Assembly (NCBI GenBank): GCA_937923795.1
Contig: CALDWI010000017.1
Location: 1-64,000, forward strand
Reading direction: 5' to 3'
DNA from: an uncultured Collinsella sp.
GTDB taxonomy: Bacteria; Actinomycetota; Coriobacteriia; Coriobacteriales; Coriobacteriaceae
Length of the DNA: 64,000 nt
This document shows positions 1 through 8,674 of the stretch, piece after piece (the stretch's first letter is position 1; every line of letters starts with the position of its first letter). The notes under the pieces were generated by a model. The model was not told the DNA's origin. It did no database searches and worked only from the letters and a program-made list of their open reading frames with translations. The position numbers and the translations under genes are program-made.

Positions 1-689
1 GGACTTGCAGCGACGGACCTCAGGACACTCTTACACCACGTCTGCGCGCGCGACCCGGGACATTGATTGATTGCATTGAGACAGGGTGACAAATTAATGG
101 GAACAGCGAGCCTGCCGCTCAGCAACTCACGAACGGTCATAGCACCCACAGATTGATGACCCGCTGGGCATGAAAGAACCTTGAGCTCCTTTTCACCCAA
201 GTATTTCGAAGAATGGACACCGTCCCTTGGTTCCTCAAATGAGATGGCCGCATCCGAAATGCCAAGCACAAGCGATTCAAAGCATGTTGCCGTTGGCTGA
301 TGCCACACATCAAGATGAATCTGAGGGTGCGAGCGTTCAAACGAGTCATACCAGTTTTCGGCAAAAAGGCGCCCCCGCCCATGAAGGCAGGGGGCGTAAA
401 GACGAAAGTGGCCGTCGGGCGAGACGCCGTCGTCCCTCGATTGAGCGTACTTTTTGAGATCGTCGACTTGTGCCAGGATCACGCGTGCACGACGCGCAAA
501 TTCTCTGCCCGCCGGAGACAAAACAGCCTCCCCCGCCGATCGGTTGAGCAAAACGATCTGATACTCAGATTCCAACTTTTTGATTGCCGACGAAACGGCC
601 TGCGGACTCACATGAACAGCGCGAGCTGCTTTGCGCACGCCGCCATAGTTCGCTACCGCTTGAAGGTATTCGAGTTGAGAAAGCTGCAT
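1..689 (-). CDS. LysR-family transcriptional regulator (3' end cut by window edge)
   Basis: An ATG at 689 opens 229 codons that run off the left edge. The first 60 or so residues are the winged helix-turn-helix of LysR-type regulators (LEYLQAVANYGG, then SPQAVSSAIKKLE), followed by a linker helix and the start of the periplasmic-binding-protein-like effector domain. LysR proteins are usually about 300 residues, so roughly 70 are missing. It is the last gene of the minus-strand run xseA-xseB-HIT and starts 41 nt after the HIT stop, so it may be co-transcribed, although I see no strong ribosome site. The effector and target genes cannot be read from the sequence. Confidence 0.88.
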   Translation of the reverse strand, partial: MQLSQLEYLQAVANYGGVRKAARAVHVSPQAVSSAIKKLESEYQIVLLNRSAGEAVLSPAGREFARRARVILAQVDDLKKYAQSRDDGVSPDGHFRLYAPCLHGRGRLFAENWYDSFERSHPQIHLDVWHQPTATCFESLVLGISDAAISFEEPRDGVHSSKYLGEKELKVLSCPAGHQSVGAMTVRELLSGRLAVPINLSPCLNAINQCPGSRAQTWCKSVLRSVAAS

Positions 690-730
690 AGATTACACCA
701 AAGGCAGCCAAGTCGACGGCCTACGCGCCC

Positions 731-1066
731 TCAGATGAGGTTCTCGCCCAAGTTCTTGCCGCCAAGGACGTGCATGTGGAAGTGCATGACGGTCTGACCG
801 GCGTTAACGCCCTTGTTGGAGATGACGCGGAAACCGTCCTCCAGGCCCTTGGCCTTAGCGACCTCTTGGATGGCGTGGGCCATGGCGCCCATGGTCTCGG
901 CAGGCACGTTGTCGGCGATGTCGCTGTAGTGCTTCTTGGGGATCACGAGCGTGTGGACCGGCGCCTGGGGGTTGAGGTCGTCGAAGGCGATGACCTGGTC
1001 GTCCTCATAGACAACGGTCGAAGGGATCTCGTGGTTGGCAATTTTGCAGAAGATGCAATCACACAT
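731..1066 (-). CDS. HIT family (histidine triad) nucleotide hydrolase/transferase
   Basis: A 111-residue protein of the HIT superfamily (HINT-type). These enzymes hydrolyse nucleoside phosphoramidates and adenylated compounds in the cytoplasm. The active-site triad HFHMHVLGG is at residues 95-103, and the N-terminal CIFCKIA motif is typical of bacterial HIT proteins. Length fits the family. The ATG at 1066 is preferred over an in-frame GTG at 1084 because GAAAGGA lies about 7 nt before it. It sits downstream of xseB, in the same direction, and probably belongs to that transcript. The physiological substrate of such proteins is generally uncertain. Confidence 0.93.
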   Translation of the reverse strand: MCDCIFCKIANHEIPSTVVYEDDQVIAFDDLNPQAPVHTLVIPKKHYSDIADNVPAETMGAMAHAIQEVAKAKGLEDGFRVISNKGVNAGQTVMHFHMHVLGGKNLGENLI

Positions 1067-1115
1067 GGTAGGTTCCTTTCTCACAGACCAAGGTAATTAT
1101 ATTTGGTCGAGATGG

Positions 1116-1382
1116 TTAGAACGAGAGACTGTCGTCGGTGTTGGCGGCCTCGCCGTCAGCGAGCACGTCGTTGCCGTCGACGTCCTTCAGAAGCACCGAG
1201 ACCTTCTGCTCGGCATCGGACAGACGGGTGCGCAGGCTCTTGAGGAGCTCGACGCCGCGGGTATAGCTCTCGAGCGACTCCTCAAGCTCCATATCGCCCG
1301 ACTCCAAGCTGCGGATGATGAGCTCCAGCTCCTGCGAAGCCTGCTTGTACGTAAGCTGCTCGACCGGGGTCTTCTCTGCCAT
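1116..1382 (-). CDS. xseB: Exodeoxyribonuclease VII small subunit
   Basis: An 88-residue XseB. It assembles in several copies with one XseA to form exonuclease VII, which degrades single-stranded DNA to oligonucleotides in repair and recombination. The core reads YKQASQELELIIRSLESGDM followed by a second helix, matching the two-helix small subunit. A GGAAAGGA ribosome site precedes the ATG by about 7 nt. It lies 42 nt downstream of xseA, the usual arrangement. The last 20 residues are acidic and variable. Confidence 0.95.
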   Translation of the reverse strand: MAEKTPVEQLTYKQASQELELIIRSLESGDMELEESLESYTRGVELLKSLRTRLSDAEQKVSVLLKDVDGNDVLADGEAANTDDSLSF

Positions 1383-1424
1383 ATCTGTTTCCTTTCCTAA
1401 AGGTTTATCGCTGTGAAACGCGGC

Positions 1425-2876
1425 CTATTCGACCGTATTGACCGTTGCCGCAACGTTGCCGTCTGCCATGCGCACGCGGATGGCGTCGCCGGGCTTAAAG
1501 GTCTTGGCGCTCGTAGCCACACCGTCATCGCTGTATACGATGGAATAGCCGCGAGCAAGCACCTTAAGCGGCGACAGGGCATCGAGCGACGCAGCAGCTC
1601 GGCCCAGGTCGGACGCGGGTTTGCTGAGCATCGTACGTCCCTGATGCTCCAGACGGGAACTCGCAAGCGTGAGCGCATGGCGCTTGCCATCGAGTCCCGA
1701 GGTGCTTGCAGCCAGACGCTCGGGCAGGCGTTCAAAGCTGGATCGGAAAGCCCCGACCGAGCGCGTTATGGCACCGGACAAACGATCGGCCGTCAAGGCA
1801 AGCTCTGACTCACGACGCTCGACCATAAACGTCGGATCGTTGAGACACGGGCGGCATGCGGCCGCATCGAGCGCGTCGCCCAAGCGAGCCGTATAGGTAT
1901 CCCAGGAACGACGGCCACGCTGATCGAGCATCTCCAGGTCGACCTGGGCCGACCCAATCATCGATGCCATCGCGGCACCCAGACGCTGATGGCGCGCCTC
2001 GAGCACATCGGCCAACTCCGTCATGGCCGGCGCCACCGATTCGGCCGCCGCCGTGGGCGTGGAGGCGCGGCGGTCGCTCACCATGTCGCAAATCGAGGTA
2101 TCGGGCTCATGGCCAATGCCGGTCACCACGGGCACAGGGCAAGCCGCCACCGCGCGGGCAAGCTCCTCGTCGTTAAAGGTCATGAGGTCCTCGAAGGAAC
2201 CGCCACCACGCACGAGCAAAATACAGTCGGGCGCCGGCGTAATGGCAGCGGCGCGGCGCAAGCCTTCAATAAGCTCTGCCGGCGCACCCTCGCCCTGGAC
2301 CTTTGCGCCCACGCAGACGAGCTCGACGAGCGGGTTGCGTCGGCGCAGCGTACGCTTGACGTCGTCGATTACCGCACCGGAAAGCGAGGTGACAACCGCC
2401 ACGCGTGAGCAGAACACCGGGATGCGGCGTTTGCGCGCTTCGTCCATCAGGCCCTCGCGGCGTAGCTTTTCGGCCAGTTGCGCCACTTGTTGACGCAGCA
2501 GACCCTCCCCCGCCAGCGAAAACGAGCGAGCGACAAAGCTCATACGACCCGTGGGCTTATAGAGGTTGAAGCTGCCCTTAAAGCTCACCTGCATGCCGTC
2601 ACGCAGATCGAAGGTACGCTTGAGATAGGCGCCCTTCCAAATGATGCAGTCGACGGCGGCCGAGTCGTCCTTAATCTGGAAGTAGCAGTGGCCGCTTCGG
2701 GCGTTGGGACCACGGAAACCCGTGACCTCGCCCAGAACGCTCAGCTGCGGAATGGCATCGAGCGCACCGGCAGCGATTTCTACCGCCTGGCTCACGCTGA
2801 GCTCCTTGCGCTCCTGCTCATCCGAACCGTCAAACTCGGCGGAAACGGCATTGCCGGTTAGATTCCAGCCCGCCAC
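1425..2876 (-). CDS. xseA: Exodeoxyribonuclease VII large subunit
   Basis: The catalytic subunit of exonuclease VII. It has an N-terminal OB-fold (LSVLGEVTGFRG, then SGHCYFQIKD, then IIWKG), a central catalytic domain with the family motifs (VVTSLSGAVIDDVKRTL, LVRGGGSFEDLMTFNDE, GIGHEPDTSICD) and a C-terminal coiled coil ending in the short conserved ALARGYSIV-like segment. Full length for the family. The start is not certain: a GTG at 2876 follows AAAGGAGG by 4 nt, while in-frame ATGs at 2894 and 2903 would add 6 to 9 residues and have weaker sites. It heads the transcript xseA-xseB-HIT-LysR. Confidence 0.94.
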   Translation of the reverse strand: MAGWNLTGNAVSAEFDGSDEQERKELSVSQAVEIAAGALDAIPQLSVLGEVTGFRGPNARSGHCYFQIKDDSAAVDCIIWKGAYLKRTFDLRDGMQVSFKGSFNLYKPTGRMSFVARSFSLAGEGLLRQQVAQLAEKLRREGLMDEARKRRIPVFCSRVAVVTSLSGAVIDDVKRTLRRRNPLVELVCVGAKVQGEGAPAELIEGLRRAAAITPAPDCILLVRGGGSFEDLMTFNDEELARAVAACPVPVVTGIGHEPDTSICDMVSDRRASTPTAAAESVAPAMTELADVLEARHQRLGAAMASMIGSAQVDLEMLDQRGRRSWDTYTARLGDALDAAACRPCLNDPTFMVERRESELALTADRLSGAITRSVGAFRSSFERLPERLAASTSGLDGKRHALTLASSRLEHQGRTMLSKPASDLGRAAASLDALSPLKVLARGYSIVYSDDGVATSAKTFKPGDAIRVRMADGNVAATVNTVE

Positions 2877-2945
2877 GCAGCCTCCTTTCGTCATCGTGCA
2901 CATGGACTCCGGCCCTGCGCAAATTTAAGTCCAACACATAGTACA

Positions 2946-2975
2946 GCGCCGCGGGGACACGAATCCCCGCGGCGC
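2946..2975. terminator. Strong hairpin between xseA and the zinc peptidase gene
   Basis: A perfect 12-bp stem (GCGCCGCGGGGA and its complement) with a 6-nt loop. It lies just past the stop of the minus-strand peptidase gene and upstream of xseA. The T run is poor, so it may be a weak or factor-assisted terminator. Confidence 0.6.
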
Positions 2976-2991
2976 CCAGCGATCCAATTTG

Positions 2992-3696
2992 TTATCGGTT
3001 GGAGTTTCTGTTGTAGCGAGCCATAAGATAGAGCAGCTGAATAATCGAGGTGAGCGCAGCGGCAACATAGGTAAGCGCGGCGGCCGTCAGTACATTCTTG
3101 GCACCGTTGACCTGCTTGGAACTCATACCCGACTGCTCGATGTACGCCACGGCGCGTCGGCTGGCGTCAATCTCGACAGGCAGCGTAACGAGTTGGAACA
3201 GTACACTAAACGAGAAGAAGATCAACGCGAGGGATGTGAGCCCGGCAATGTTCATAAACAGGCCCAAGAGCAACACGATGGTCCAGGTGTTCTGGGTAAA
3301 GTTGACGACCGGCACGAGGGCGGTACGTACTTTCATCATGGCATAGCCGCTTTGACGCTGGGCGGCATGGCCCGCCTCGTGGCAGGCGACGGCAACGCTT
3401 GCGACCGAACCGCCCGAACGGTTGGCATCCGACAGATACAGGTTGTTATCCTGCGGGTTGTAATGGTCGGTGAGCTCACCGGCGACACCCTTGATACCCA
3501 CGGCATTGCAACCGTTGGCGTCAAGCATGCGGCGAGCAACCGTGGCGCCCGTGTCGCCGTCCGAGCGAACCTTGGACCAGGTCTTGTACGTCGAATTGAT
3601 ATAGCTCTGCGCAGCAAGGCCAAGCACTGTACAAACAAGAACAACCAGCAGGTACAGCGGGTCGATACCAAAGCCGTAACCATAGTAATAGGGCAT
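2992..3696 (-). CDS. Membrane-bound neutral zinc metallopeptidase (YugP/Zn_peptidase_2 family)
   Basis: A 234-residue membrane protein. One hydrophobic helix (residues 13-30) precedes a soluble segment containing the HEAGH zinc-binding motif at 106-110, and two or three further hydrophobic helices follow. This order matches the YugP-like family of putative membrane metallopeptidases (Pfam Zn_peptidase_2). The natural substrate is unknown for the family. GGAGG lies 7 nt before the ATG. It stands between RNase D and xseA with a hairpin after its stop, so it is probably transcribed alone or with rnd. Confidence 0.9.
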   Translation of the reverse strand: MPYYYGYGFGIDPLYLLVVLVCTVLGLAAQSYINSTYKTWSKVRSDGDTGATVARRMLDANGCNAVGIKGVAGELTDHYNPQDNNLYLSDANRSGGSVASVAVACHEAGHAAQRQSGYAMMKVRTALVPVVNFTQNTWTIVLLLGLFMNIAGLTSLALIFFSFSVLFQLVTLPVEIDASRRAVAYIEQSGMSSKQVNGAKNVLTAAALTYVAAALTSIIQLLYLMARYNRNSNR

Positions 3697-3760
3697 GCGA
3701 ATTCCTCCGAATCGAGTTACACGTTGGAGGCATTTTACCCACTCAGCCGGCTAGGCTTCC

Positions 3761-4894
3761 CTATAACAGTTCAATCTTTCCGTCCTTCACGGTGAGTCCC
3801 ATATTGCCGGAGAGCAGATCGTCCAGGCGCGAGCCCACAAGCTCAAAGCGCCAGCCTTCGCGCAGGGGGCTCTGCTCGGGGTGGTCAATATAGTCGGCCA
3901 GGTCATCGCGCGAGGCAATGACCGAGGTCGCCACGCCCGAGCGCTCGGCAACCAGGCGGATGAGCGCGTACATGAGATCCGTCACGCTCTCCAGCTCCGG
4001 AGAGATCTGGCGATGCCCGCGCACCATGAGCGGCAGGCGATCGTGCGGGCAGCTTGCGCCGCGCTTGATGGCCATGAGCGCGCCGTCCACATCGCGCTCA
4101 CCCAACTGATCGGTACCGCGAATGCTACGGAACTCCTCAACGCGCACGGGATTGCGCTTAACGAGCGCAAGCAGCGTGTCGTCGGACATGACCCACTTGC
4201 GCGGGATGTTACGGCGCTCGGCGCGGTCCTCGCGCCAGGCGGCGAGCTCGCGCGCGATGCCCAACTGGTGACGGCTGCACGAATTGATGCGTTTGACCTT
4301 GCGGAACGCCTCGTGGCGATCGGCGCGATAGTGCGACTCGTCAGCCAGCGGGCGCAGCTCGTCGAGCACCCAGTCCACACGGCCCAGCTCGCGCAGGCGG
4401 CTCATCATCTCGGTATAGGCGACGATCAGGTACTTGACGTCATCGATCGCATACTCGATCTGTTTATCGGTCAGCGGGCGGCGCGACCAGTCGGTCAGCG
4501 ACTCGGTCTTGGGCAGCGATACACCGCAGAACGTCTGAACAAGCGCGCCATACGAAATCTGCTGGCGCTCGCCCAAAAAGGCGGCGGCCACCTGCGTGTC
4601 AAAAATCGGACGCGGCAGCACGCCTACGGTATGGAGCATGACCTCCATATCCTGCGAGCACGCGTGAAAGACCTTGGTCACGCTCTCGTCGGCCATAAGC
4701 TCGGCCAGCGGCGATAGGTCGTCGATTACCAGGGGATCGACCGCTACGCTCTCGGCAGGGGTGGCAATCTGAACCAAACACAGACGCGGATGGAACGTGC
4801 GCTCGCGCAAAAACTCGGTATCGACGGCAATCGCGTCGAACTCACGGGCGCGCTGGCAAAAGTCGAGTAGAGCCTGATGTGTGGAAATGTACAT
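3761..4894 (-). CDS. rnd: Ribonuclease D-like 3'-5' exoribonuclease
   Basis: About 377 residues with the DEDD exonuclease fold first (AVDTEFLRERTFHPRLCLVQ carries the first acidic pair, VFHACSQDMEV the second, and AIDDVKYL the last aspartate) and one or more HRDC domains in the C-terminal half, as in RNase D, which trims the 3' ends of tRNA precursors and other stable RNAs. The start is ambiguous. I use the ATG at 4894 because the protein fold begins there; a GTG at 4930 would add 12 residues. No clear ribosome site is visible for either. It is divergent from the lipid kinase gene across about 100 bp. Confidence 0.9.
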   Translation of the reverse strand: MYISTHQALLDFCQRAREFDAIAVDTEFLRERTFHPRLCLVQIATPAESVAVDPLVIDDLSPLAELMADESVTKVFHACSQDMEVMLHTVGVLPRPIFDTQVAAAFLGERQQISYGALVQTFCGVSLPKTESLTDWSRRPLTDKQIEYAIDDVKYLIVAYTEMMSRLRELGRVDWVLDELRPLADESHYRADRHEAFRKVKRINSCSRHQLGIARELAAWREDRAERRNIPRKWVMSDDTLLALVKRNPVRVEEFRSIRGTDQLGERDVDGALMAIKRGASCPHDRLPLMVRGHRQISPELESVTDLMYALIRLVAERSGVATSVIASRDDLADYIDHPEQSPLREGWRFELVGSRLDDLLSGNMGLTVKDGKIELL

Positions 4895-4992
4895 ATCAAC
4901 CCATCGAATAAGGTTAGGCCCGAAAAACACGGGTAGGATATCGGCATTGCCTTACAACTATACTCGGTTAGTCACAGAACGGGAACGTAAGT

Positions 4993-5910
4993 ATGCGCTG
5001 CCTTATCATCCACAACCCGGCATCGGGCCCCAGCTCAGATGAAATCTTCGCATTCACGCACGCCCTTGCACAGGGCGGCGACGAGGTCGTGATGCGCTTT
5101 ATCGGCGATGGCATGGAACCCGAGGACGCCGTGGCAGACGTGCGCGAGTTTGACCGCGTGGTCGTTTCGGGCGGCGACGGCACTGTCTCCAACGTGCTCG
5201 ACCAGATGCGCGGATGCGGTGTCCCCACGCTCGTCTTCCCCTCCGGTACGGCCTGCCTGTTCTTCAACAACATCGGTAATGCCCCCGAGGCAGCGGCGCT
5301 TGCCAAGGCTTGCCGTGCCGGTCGCACGGTCAAAGTCGACATGGGCGAGCTCTTTTGGCTCGACGAGAACGGCAACGAGAAGCGCCACGGCTTCATCATC
5401 ATCGCCGGCTCGGGTTTCGACGCCGAAATCATGATGAAGGCCGCCCCCACCAAAAACGACATCGGCGAGATCGCCTACTTCCTCTCTGCGGTCGCCACGC
5501 CCAACCCTACGGTAGCGCACTTTACGATTGAGCATGACGGCATTGTCGAGGAGCTCGACGGCATCTGCTGCATGGCCGGCAACACCTCGGTCATCCAAAA
5601 CGACATCAACCTGTTCCCCGACTGCCGCATGAACGATGGCATGGTCGACATTGCGGTCATCGAACCCGTGCGCACCGTGCAGCTGCTGCCTACTGTGATC
5701 ACCGCTGCGCTTGACCCCGCCGGCAAGGTACTCGGGCGCCCGCAGTTCAAGATCATCCAGACCAAGGAAGCCAAGATCACCTGCACCCCGTCGCTGGGCA
5801 TGCAGTTCGATGGCGAGATTATCTCCAGCAATTCGGGCGTCTTTGGAGCCCGCGCGCTTCCGCAATGCCTCGACCTCATCGTCGACGAATTCTCCCCGCT
5901 CGGAAAATAG
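4993..5910 (+). CDS. Diacylglycerol/lipid kinase family protein (YegS/DgkB type)
   Basis: A 305-residue DAGK-catalytic-domain enzyme. It opens with the nucleotide-binding strand RCLIIHNPASG and carries the diagnostic VSGGDGTVSNVL glycine loop at about residue 58, then FPSGTACLFFNNIG. The C-terminal beta-sandwich half is complete. Family members phosphorylate diacylglycerol or related lipids at the inner membrane face, often recycling lipid released during envelope synthesis. Substrate here cannot be told. A GGGAAC ribosome site precedes the ATG. A 30-residue membrane peptide follows 9 nt later. Confidence 0.9.
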   Translation: MRCLIIHNPASGPSSDEIFAFTHALAQGGDEVVMRFIGDGMEPEDAVADVREFDRVVVSGGDGTVSNVLDQMRGCGVPTLVFPSGTACLFFNNIGNAPEAAALAKACRAGRTVKVDMGELFWLDENGNEKRHGFIIIAGSGFDAEIMMKAAPTKNDIGEIAYFLSAVATPNPTVAHFTIEHDGIVEELDGICCMAGNTSVIQNDINLFPDCRMNDGMVDIAVIEPVRTVQLLPTVITAALDPAGKVLGRPQFKIIQTKEAKITCTPSLGMQFDGEIISSNSGVFGARALPQCLDLIVDEFSPLGK

Positions 5911-5919
5911 GAGGACCCT

Positions 5920-6012
5920 ATGAACGACAATCCCCTGCTCGGCTTTATCATCATCGTTTTGGCCATGCTCGTCGGCTATGCGATCAACGTGATCCACCGC
6001 CGGAAGAAGTAA
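5920..6012 (+). CDS. Small single-pass membrane peptide, 30 residues
   Basis: ATG at 5920 to TAA at 6010-6012. Five nt before the ATG is a strong GGAGG that overlaps the stop region of the lipid kinase gene. The peptide begins MNDNPLLG, has one hydrophobic helix of about 17 residues (IIIVLAMLVGYAI) and a basic end HRRKK, so it should sit in the membrane with the C terminus in the cytoplasm. The ribosome site, tight spacing and clean topology argue for a real gene co-translated with the lipid kinase. Function unknown; it might be a membrane partner of that kinase. Confidence 0.7.
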   Translation: MNDNPLLGFIIIVLAMLVGYAINVIHRRKK

Positions 6013-6048
6013 TTCCACATTGGTATGATATTCATCCAATTATCGTCT

Positions 6049-6088
6049 CCCCTGCTGTTTATGCATTTGCCAAACAGCAGGGGATTTT
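6049..6088 (+). terminator. Intrinsic terminator after the lipid kinase operon
   Basis: A perfect 12-bp stem (CCCCTGCTGTTT paired with AAACAGCAGGGG), 11-nt loop, then an A/T-rich tail ATTTTCATTT. It ends the kinase and small-peptide transcript. The rest of the 306-bp gap to 6318 holds only A+T-rich promoter-like sequence and the hairpin at 6276. Confidence 0.8.
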
Positions 6089-6275
6089 CATTTCAGGCAT
6101 TCCCAGCTACTTTATTCGGCTACAGTAATTACAGGGCGTCTTTATTAAAGTAAAGCTACAAACTGAGTACAATTAACCGCTCGTCGCATATTTCAACACG
6201 CTTATCGAGTAAGTGTCTTTCATAGATGAATATTGTTTCCAGTTCGTTACGCTAATGGGGTGTCTTTATTGGCTG

Positions 6276-6299
6276 AAGCCCTCTGGCGACAGAGGGCTT
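6276..6299 (+). other. 10-bp hairpin with GNRA tetraloop in the leader of the C69 dipeptidase gene
   Basis: AAGCCCTCTG and CAGAGGGCTT flank a GCGA tetraloop, followed by only three T. It ends about 20 nt before the ATG at 6319, just upstream of the ribosome site. It could be a weak attenuator or an mRNA-stabilising leader hairpin. No ligand-binding fold is recognisable around it. Confidence 0.5.
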
Positions 6300-6318
6300 T
6301 CGCACGCTGGGAGGGAAA

Positions 6319-8275
6319 ATGAGGAAAACTCACCCCGTCAACGCGCTCAAGAAGCTAGGCATAGGCCTCGCCTTTGGAGCTGCAACCATCATGTCCATGC
6401 CGACATCCGCGCTCGCCTGCACGCAGATATACATGGGCAAAAACTATACGGCCGACGGCAATACGTACTACGGCCGCGCCGAGGACTTTGGCAAGCGCTA
6501 TCTTAAGCACTACGGCATCGAACCTGCCCACGAACCTGGCTTTAAGTACAGCTCGATTGAATCTGCTTTTGAATACACTTCGAACAAGCCTACCTATCGT
6601 TACAGCTATGTACGCGACCACCCCTCCAACTGGATGGGTCGCACCGACGCCTATTCCGAGGCCGGAATCAACGAGAAGGGCGTCTCCTGCTCTGCCACGC
6701 TAAGCACTTCCTATAACGTATAACGAGGAGGCCGATGCAGCAGACCGCATCGATGAGAAAGTGGGTCTGGGCGAGTACAGTTACGGCAGCATCATCCTGG
6801 GCGAGAGCGCCACGGCCCGCGAGGGCGTCGAGCTTCTCGGCAGACTGATCGATGATCAAGGCGTCTGCACCAACGACCAGATCATCATCGCCGACAACAA
6901 CGAGACCTGGCTGTTCGCCACACTTTCCGCCCATCAGTGGATCGCCATGAAGCTCGCTGACGACGTCGCGTCGCTCAACCCTAATATCGGGAGCCTCAAC
7001 TACGATGTCGACCTTGATGACCCCGAGAACTGCCTACACTCCGAGGGCATCGAGTCCATGCCCGTGGAGAAGGGCTTCGCCAAATACTCCGCTGACGGCA
7101 AATTCGATGTCGCCCAAACGTATGGCGAAAGCCTCGCCGATTCCGGCGTAAACCAGTGGTCCCGCTATGTGCAAGGCCGCGATTATTTTGGTAGTCAGCT
7201 GACCGAAGGCACAGATTACGACATTATCACAGTAAAGAAGGATGGAAAACCTGACCAAAAGGGAGCCATGGTCAGCGAAATCCAGCCCCTGTTCTTCAGG
7301 CCTGGCAAGTCTGGCTGGAGCACCTTTGAGCTGATTCGTGCCTTTGGCAACCGCGGCGAGAACGTCCCTGGCCTCAACGCGAACACTGATGGTGTTTATT
7401 GCATCGGCAGCGAGCGCAACACCGAGATCAACCTCTTCCAGATTCGTCGCGGGTATGACCCCGAAGTCGCTACCATCCAGTGGGAAATGCTCTCCCGCGC
7501 CGCGTACTCCGTCGCCATCCCGTTGTACTCCGCTCTGATAACTGAGGTCAGCCCGTACTTCAGCGATCAGACCGTCTCCTTCGATCACTGCAACCAGACT
7601 GACGTCGTGTACAACGAGGAGCCCGAGAACTCAATCAACTACGTCCTCATGGACATCAGCTCGCTCTGCTTCGAGAACCCTGACACCCTTGGTGTCAGCG
7701 TCCGTGCCTACCTCGATGCGCTCCAGAACGAGCTTATCGAGCAGAACAAGGAAGTTGACGCCGCCATGCTGGCCGAGACGACCACCGAGGGCCGCACCGC
7801 CCTGGCCAACAAGGCCGGCAAGGCTGCTACCGAGAACACCTACAAGAAGTGCAAGGCACTGCTCCAGGAGATGCGCGCCTATCAGAAGGCCGAAAACTTC
7901 GACCAGCCCTTTACCCCAAGCGACCTGAACACCGAGACCAACGGCCTCAAGGTGTCCATCACCTACGCCAAGGACGCTCTTGCCACCGACCCGGTAACCC
8001 CGGATCAGCCTGGCACTCCCGAGCAGCCTGGTACTCCTGAGCAGCCCGGTACCCCCGAGCAGCCCGCTAAGCCCGAGCAGCCCACCACCAAGCCCGAGAA
8101 GCCTGGCAAGTCGGACACCACGACCACGGTAACCACCAACAAGGCGAACACCAAGGGCGGCCTGCCCACCACCGGTGATCGTTTTGATGGCCGCGTGGTG
8201 GCTGCATTCGCCATCGCTGGCGTTGCCGTCATCTCCGCGGGCGGTTACTTCCTCTACCGTCGCAATAAGGAGTAA
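6319..8275 (+). pseudogene. Cell-wall-anchored C69 family dipeptidase, interrupted by one frameshift
   Basis: Two frames join into one protein. Residues 1-33 are a signal peptide ending ALA, followed directly by Cys34, the N-terminal nucleophile expected for C69 (PepD-like) dipeptidases of the Ntn-hydrolase class. The frame stops at 6721-6723. Homologous sequence (NEEADAADRIDEKVGLGEYS) continues in the +1 frame from 6722 and runs to 8275. A net gain of one base near 6718-6722 explains it. The second part ends in a repeated PGTPEQ spacer, a sortase signal LPTTG, a hydrophobic helix and RRNKE, so the intact protein would cleave dipeptides at the cell surface. The break is not in a homopolymer, so it may be a true mutation or an assembly error. 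Translation as shown gives only a 134-residue secreted fragment. Confidence 0.85.
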
Positions 8276-8282
8276 CGTCCTA

Positions 8283-8334
8283 GCTGAGCGGGCAAGGCAG
8301 CAATGGCAGCCTCGCCCGCTCAGCCCGCTCTTTT
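8283..8334 (+). terminator. Terminator after the dipeptidase gene
   Basis: An 11-bp stem (GCTGAGCGGGC with GCCCGCTCAGC), 20-nt loop, then CCGCTCTTTT. It separates the LPXTG gene from the tryptophan leader that follows. Confidence 0.75.
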
Positions 8335-8394
8335 GACCGGCGGGAAACCCGCCTGAAATCTTTTTAAAAAGATTTCCCCGCACACACTTCGCTG

Positions 8395-8403
8395 TGCTAT
8401 AGT
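8395..8403 (+). promoter_or_regulatory. Probable extended -10 promoter for the tryptophan leader
   Basis: TGCTATAGT matches an extended -10 element (TGn followed by TATAGT). There is no convincing -35 at 17 bp. A start near 8410 would give a transcript that begins about 50 nt before the leader peptide. This promoter is inferred from sequence only. Confidence 0.5.
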
Positions 8404-8461
8404 GCAGCGCAACAGCAACTAGGTGCGACCGCGCCACGGCATCACGAAAGGAGCCACCGAC

Positions 8462-8530
8462 ATGAAGAACACGATGAAGTCTCTCAACAACTGGTGGTGG
8501 CGTGATGCGAATACGATCGGTCGACAGTGA
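8462..8530 (+). CDS. Tryptophan leader peptide, 22 residues with three consecutive Trp codons
   Basis: ATG at 8462 follows AAAGGAG by 8 nt, and TGA is at 8528-8530. Codons 11-13 (8492-8500) are TGG TGG TGG. Such runs are used as a sensor for charged tryptophan tRNA in trp-type attenuators. The peptide precedes a strong intrinsic terminator and a TrpP-like transporter gene, which supports a role in transcription attenuation and not a protein function of its own. Confidence 0.88.
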   Translation: MKNTMKSLNNWWWRDANTIGRQ

Positions 8531-8566
8531 GTCCCTCACGCCTGTTTTTGCGCTCTAGGTGATTGG

Positions 8567-8597
8567 AAGGCCTCCGGTTTCGACCGGGGGCCTTTTT
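8567..8597 (+). terminator. Attenuator terminator of the tryptophan transporter leader
   Basis: A 12-bp stem with one G-T wobble (AAGGCCTCCGGT with ACCGGGGGCCTT), a TTCG tetraloop and a T5 tail. A competing pairing is visible: 8517-8524 (TCGGTCGA) can pair with 8580-8587 in the loop and 3' arm. A ribosome at the leader stop codon would cover 8517-8524 and leave the terminator free to form. A ribosome stalled at the Trp codons would expose it and favour read-through. A second hairpin, 8499-8505 with 8536-8542 (GGCGTGA/TCACGCC), overlaps the Trp codons. The mechanism is inferred from these pairings. Confidence 0.82.
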
Positions 8598-8674
8598 CTA
8601 TCTCGAGCCCGATCGCATTCGCATCACGCGCCTCCGCTTTTCTCTTGCACCCCCATTCCGAAAGGATTTTCACC

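Noticed and set aside
6019..6318. Riboswitch in the leader of the C69 dipeptidase gene
   Set aside because: Only one simple hairpin is present and no known aptamer core could be matched.
8410..8674. T-box riboswitch before the tryptophan transporter gene
   Set aside because: No T-box core sequence or specifier loop is found; the Trp-codon leader peptide explains the region better.
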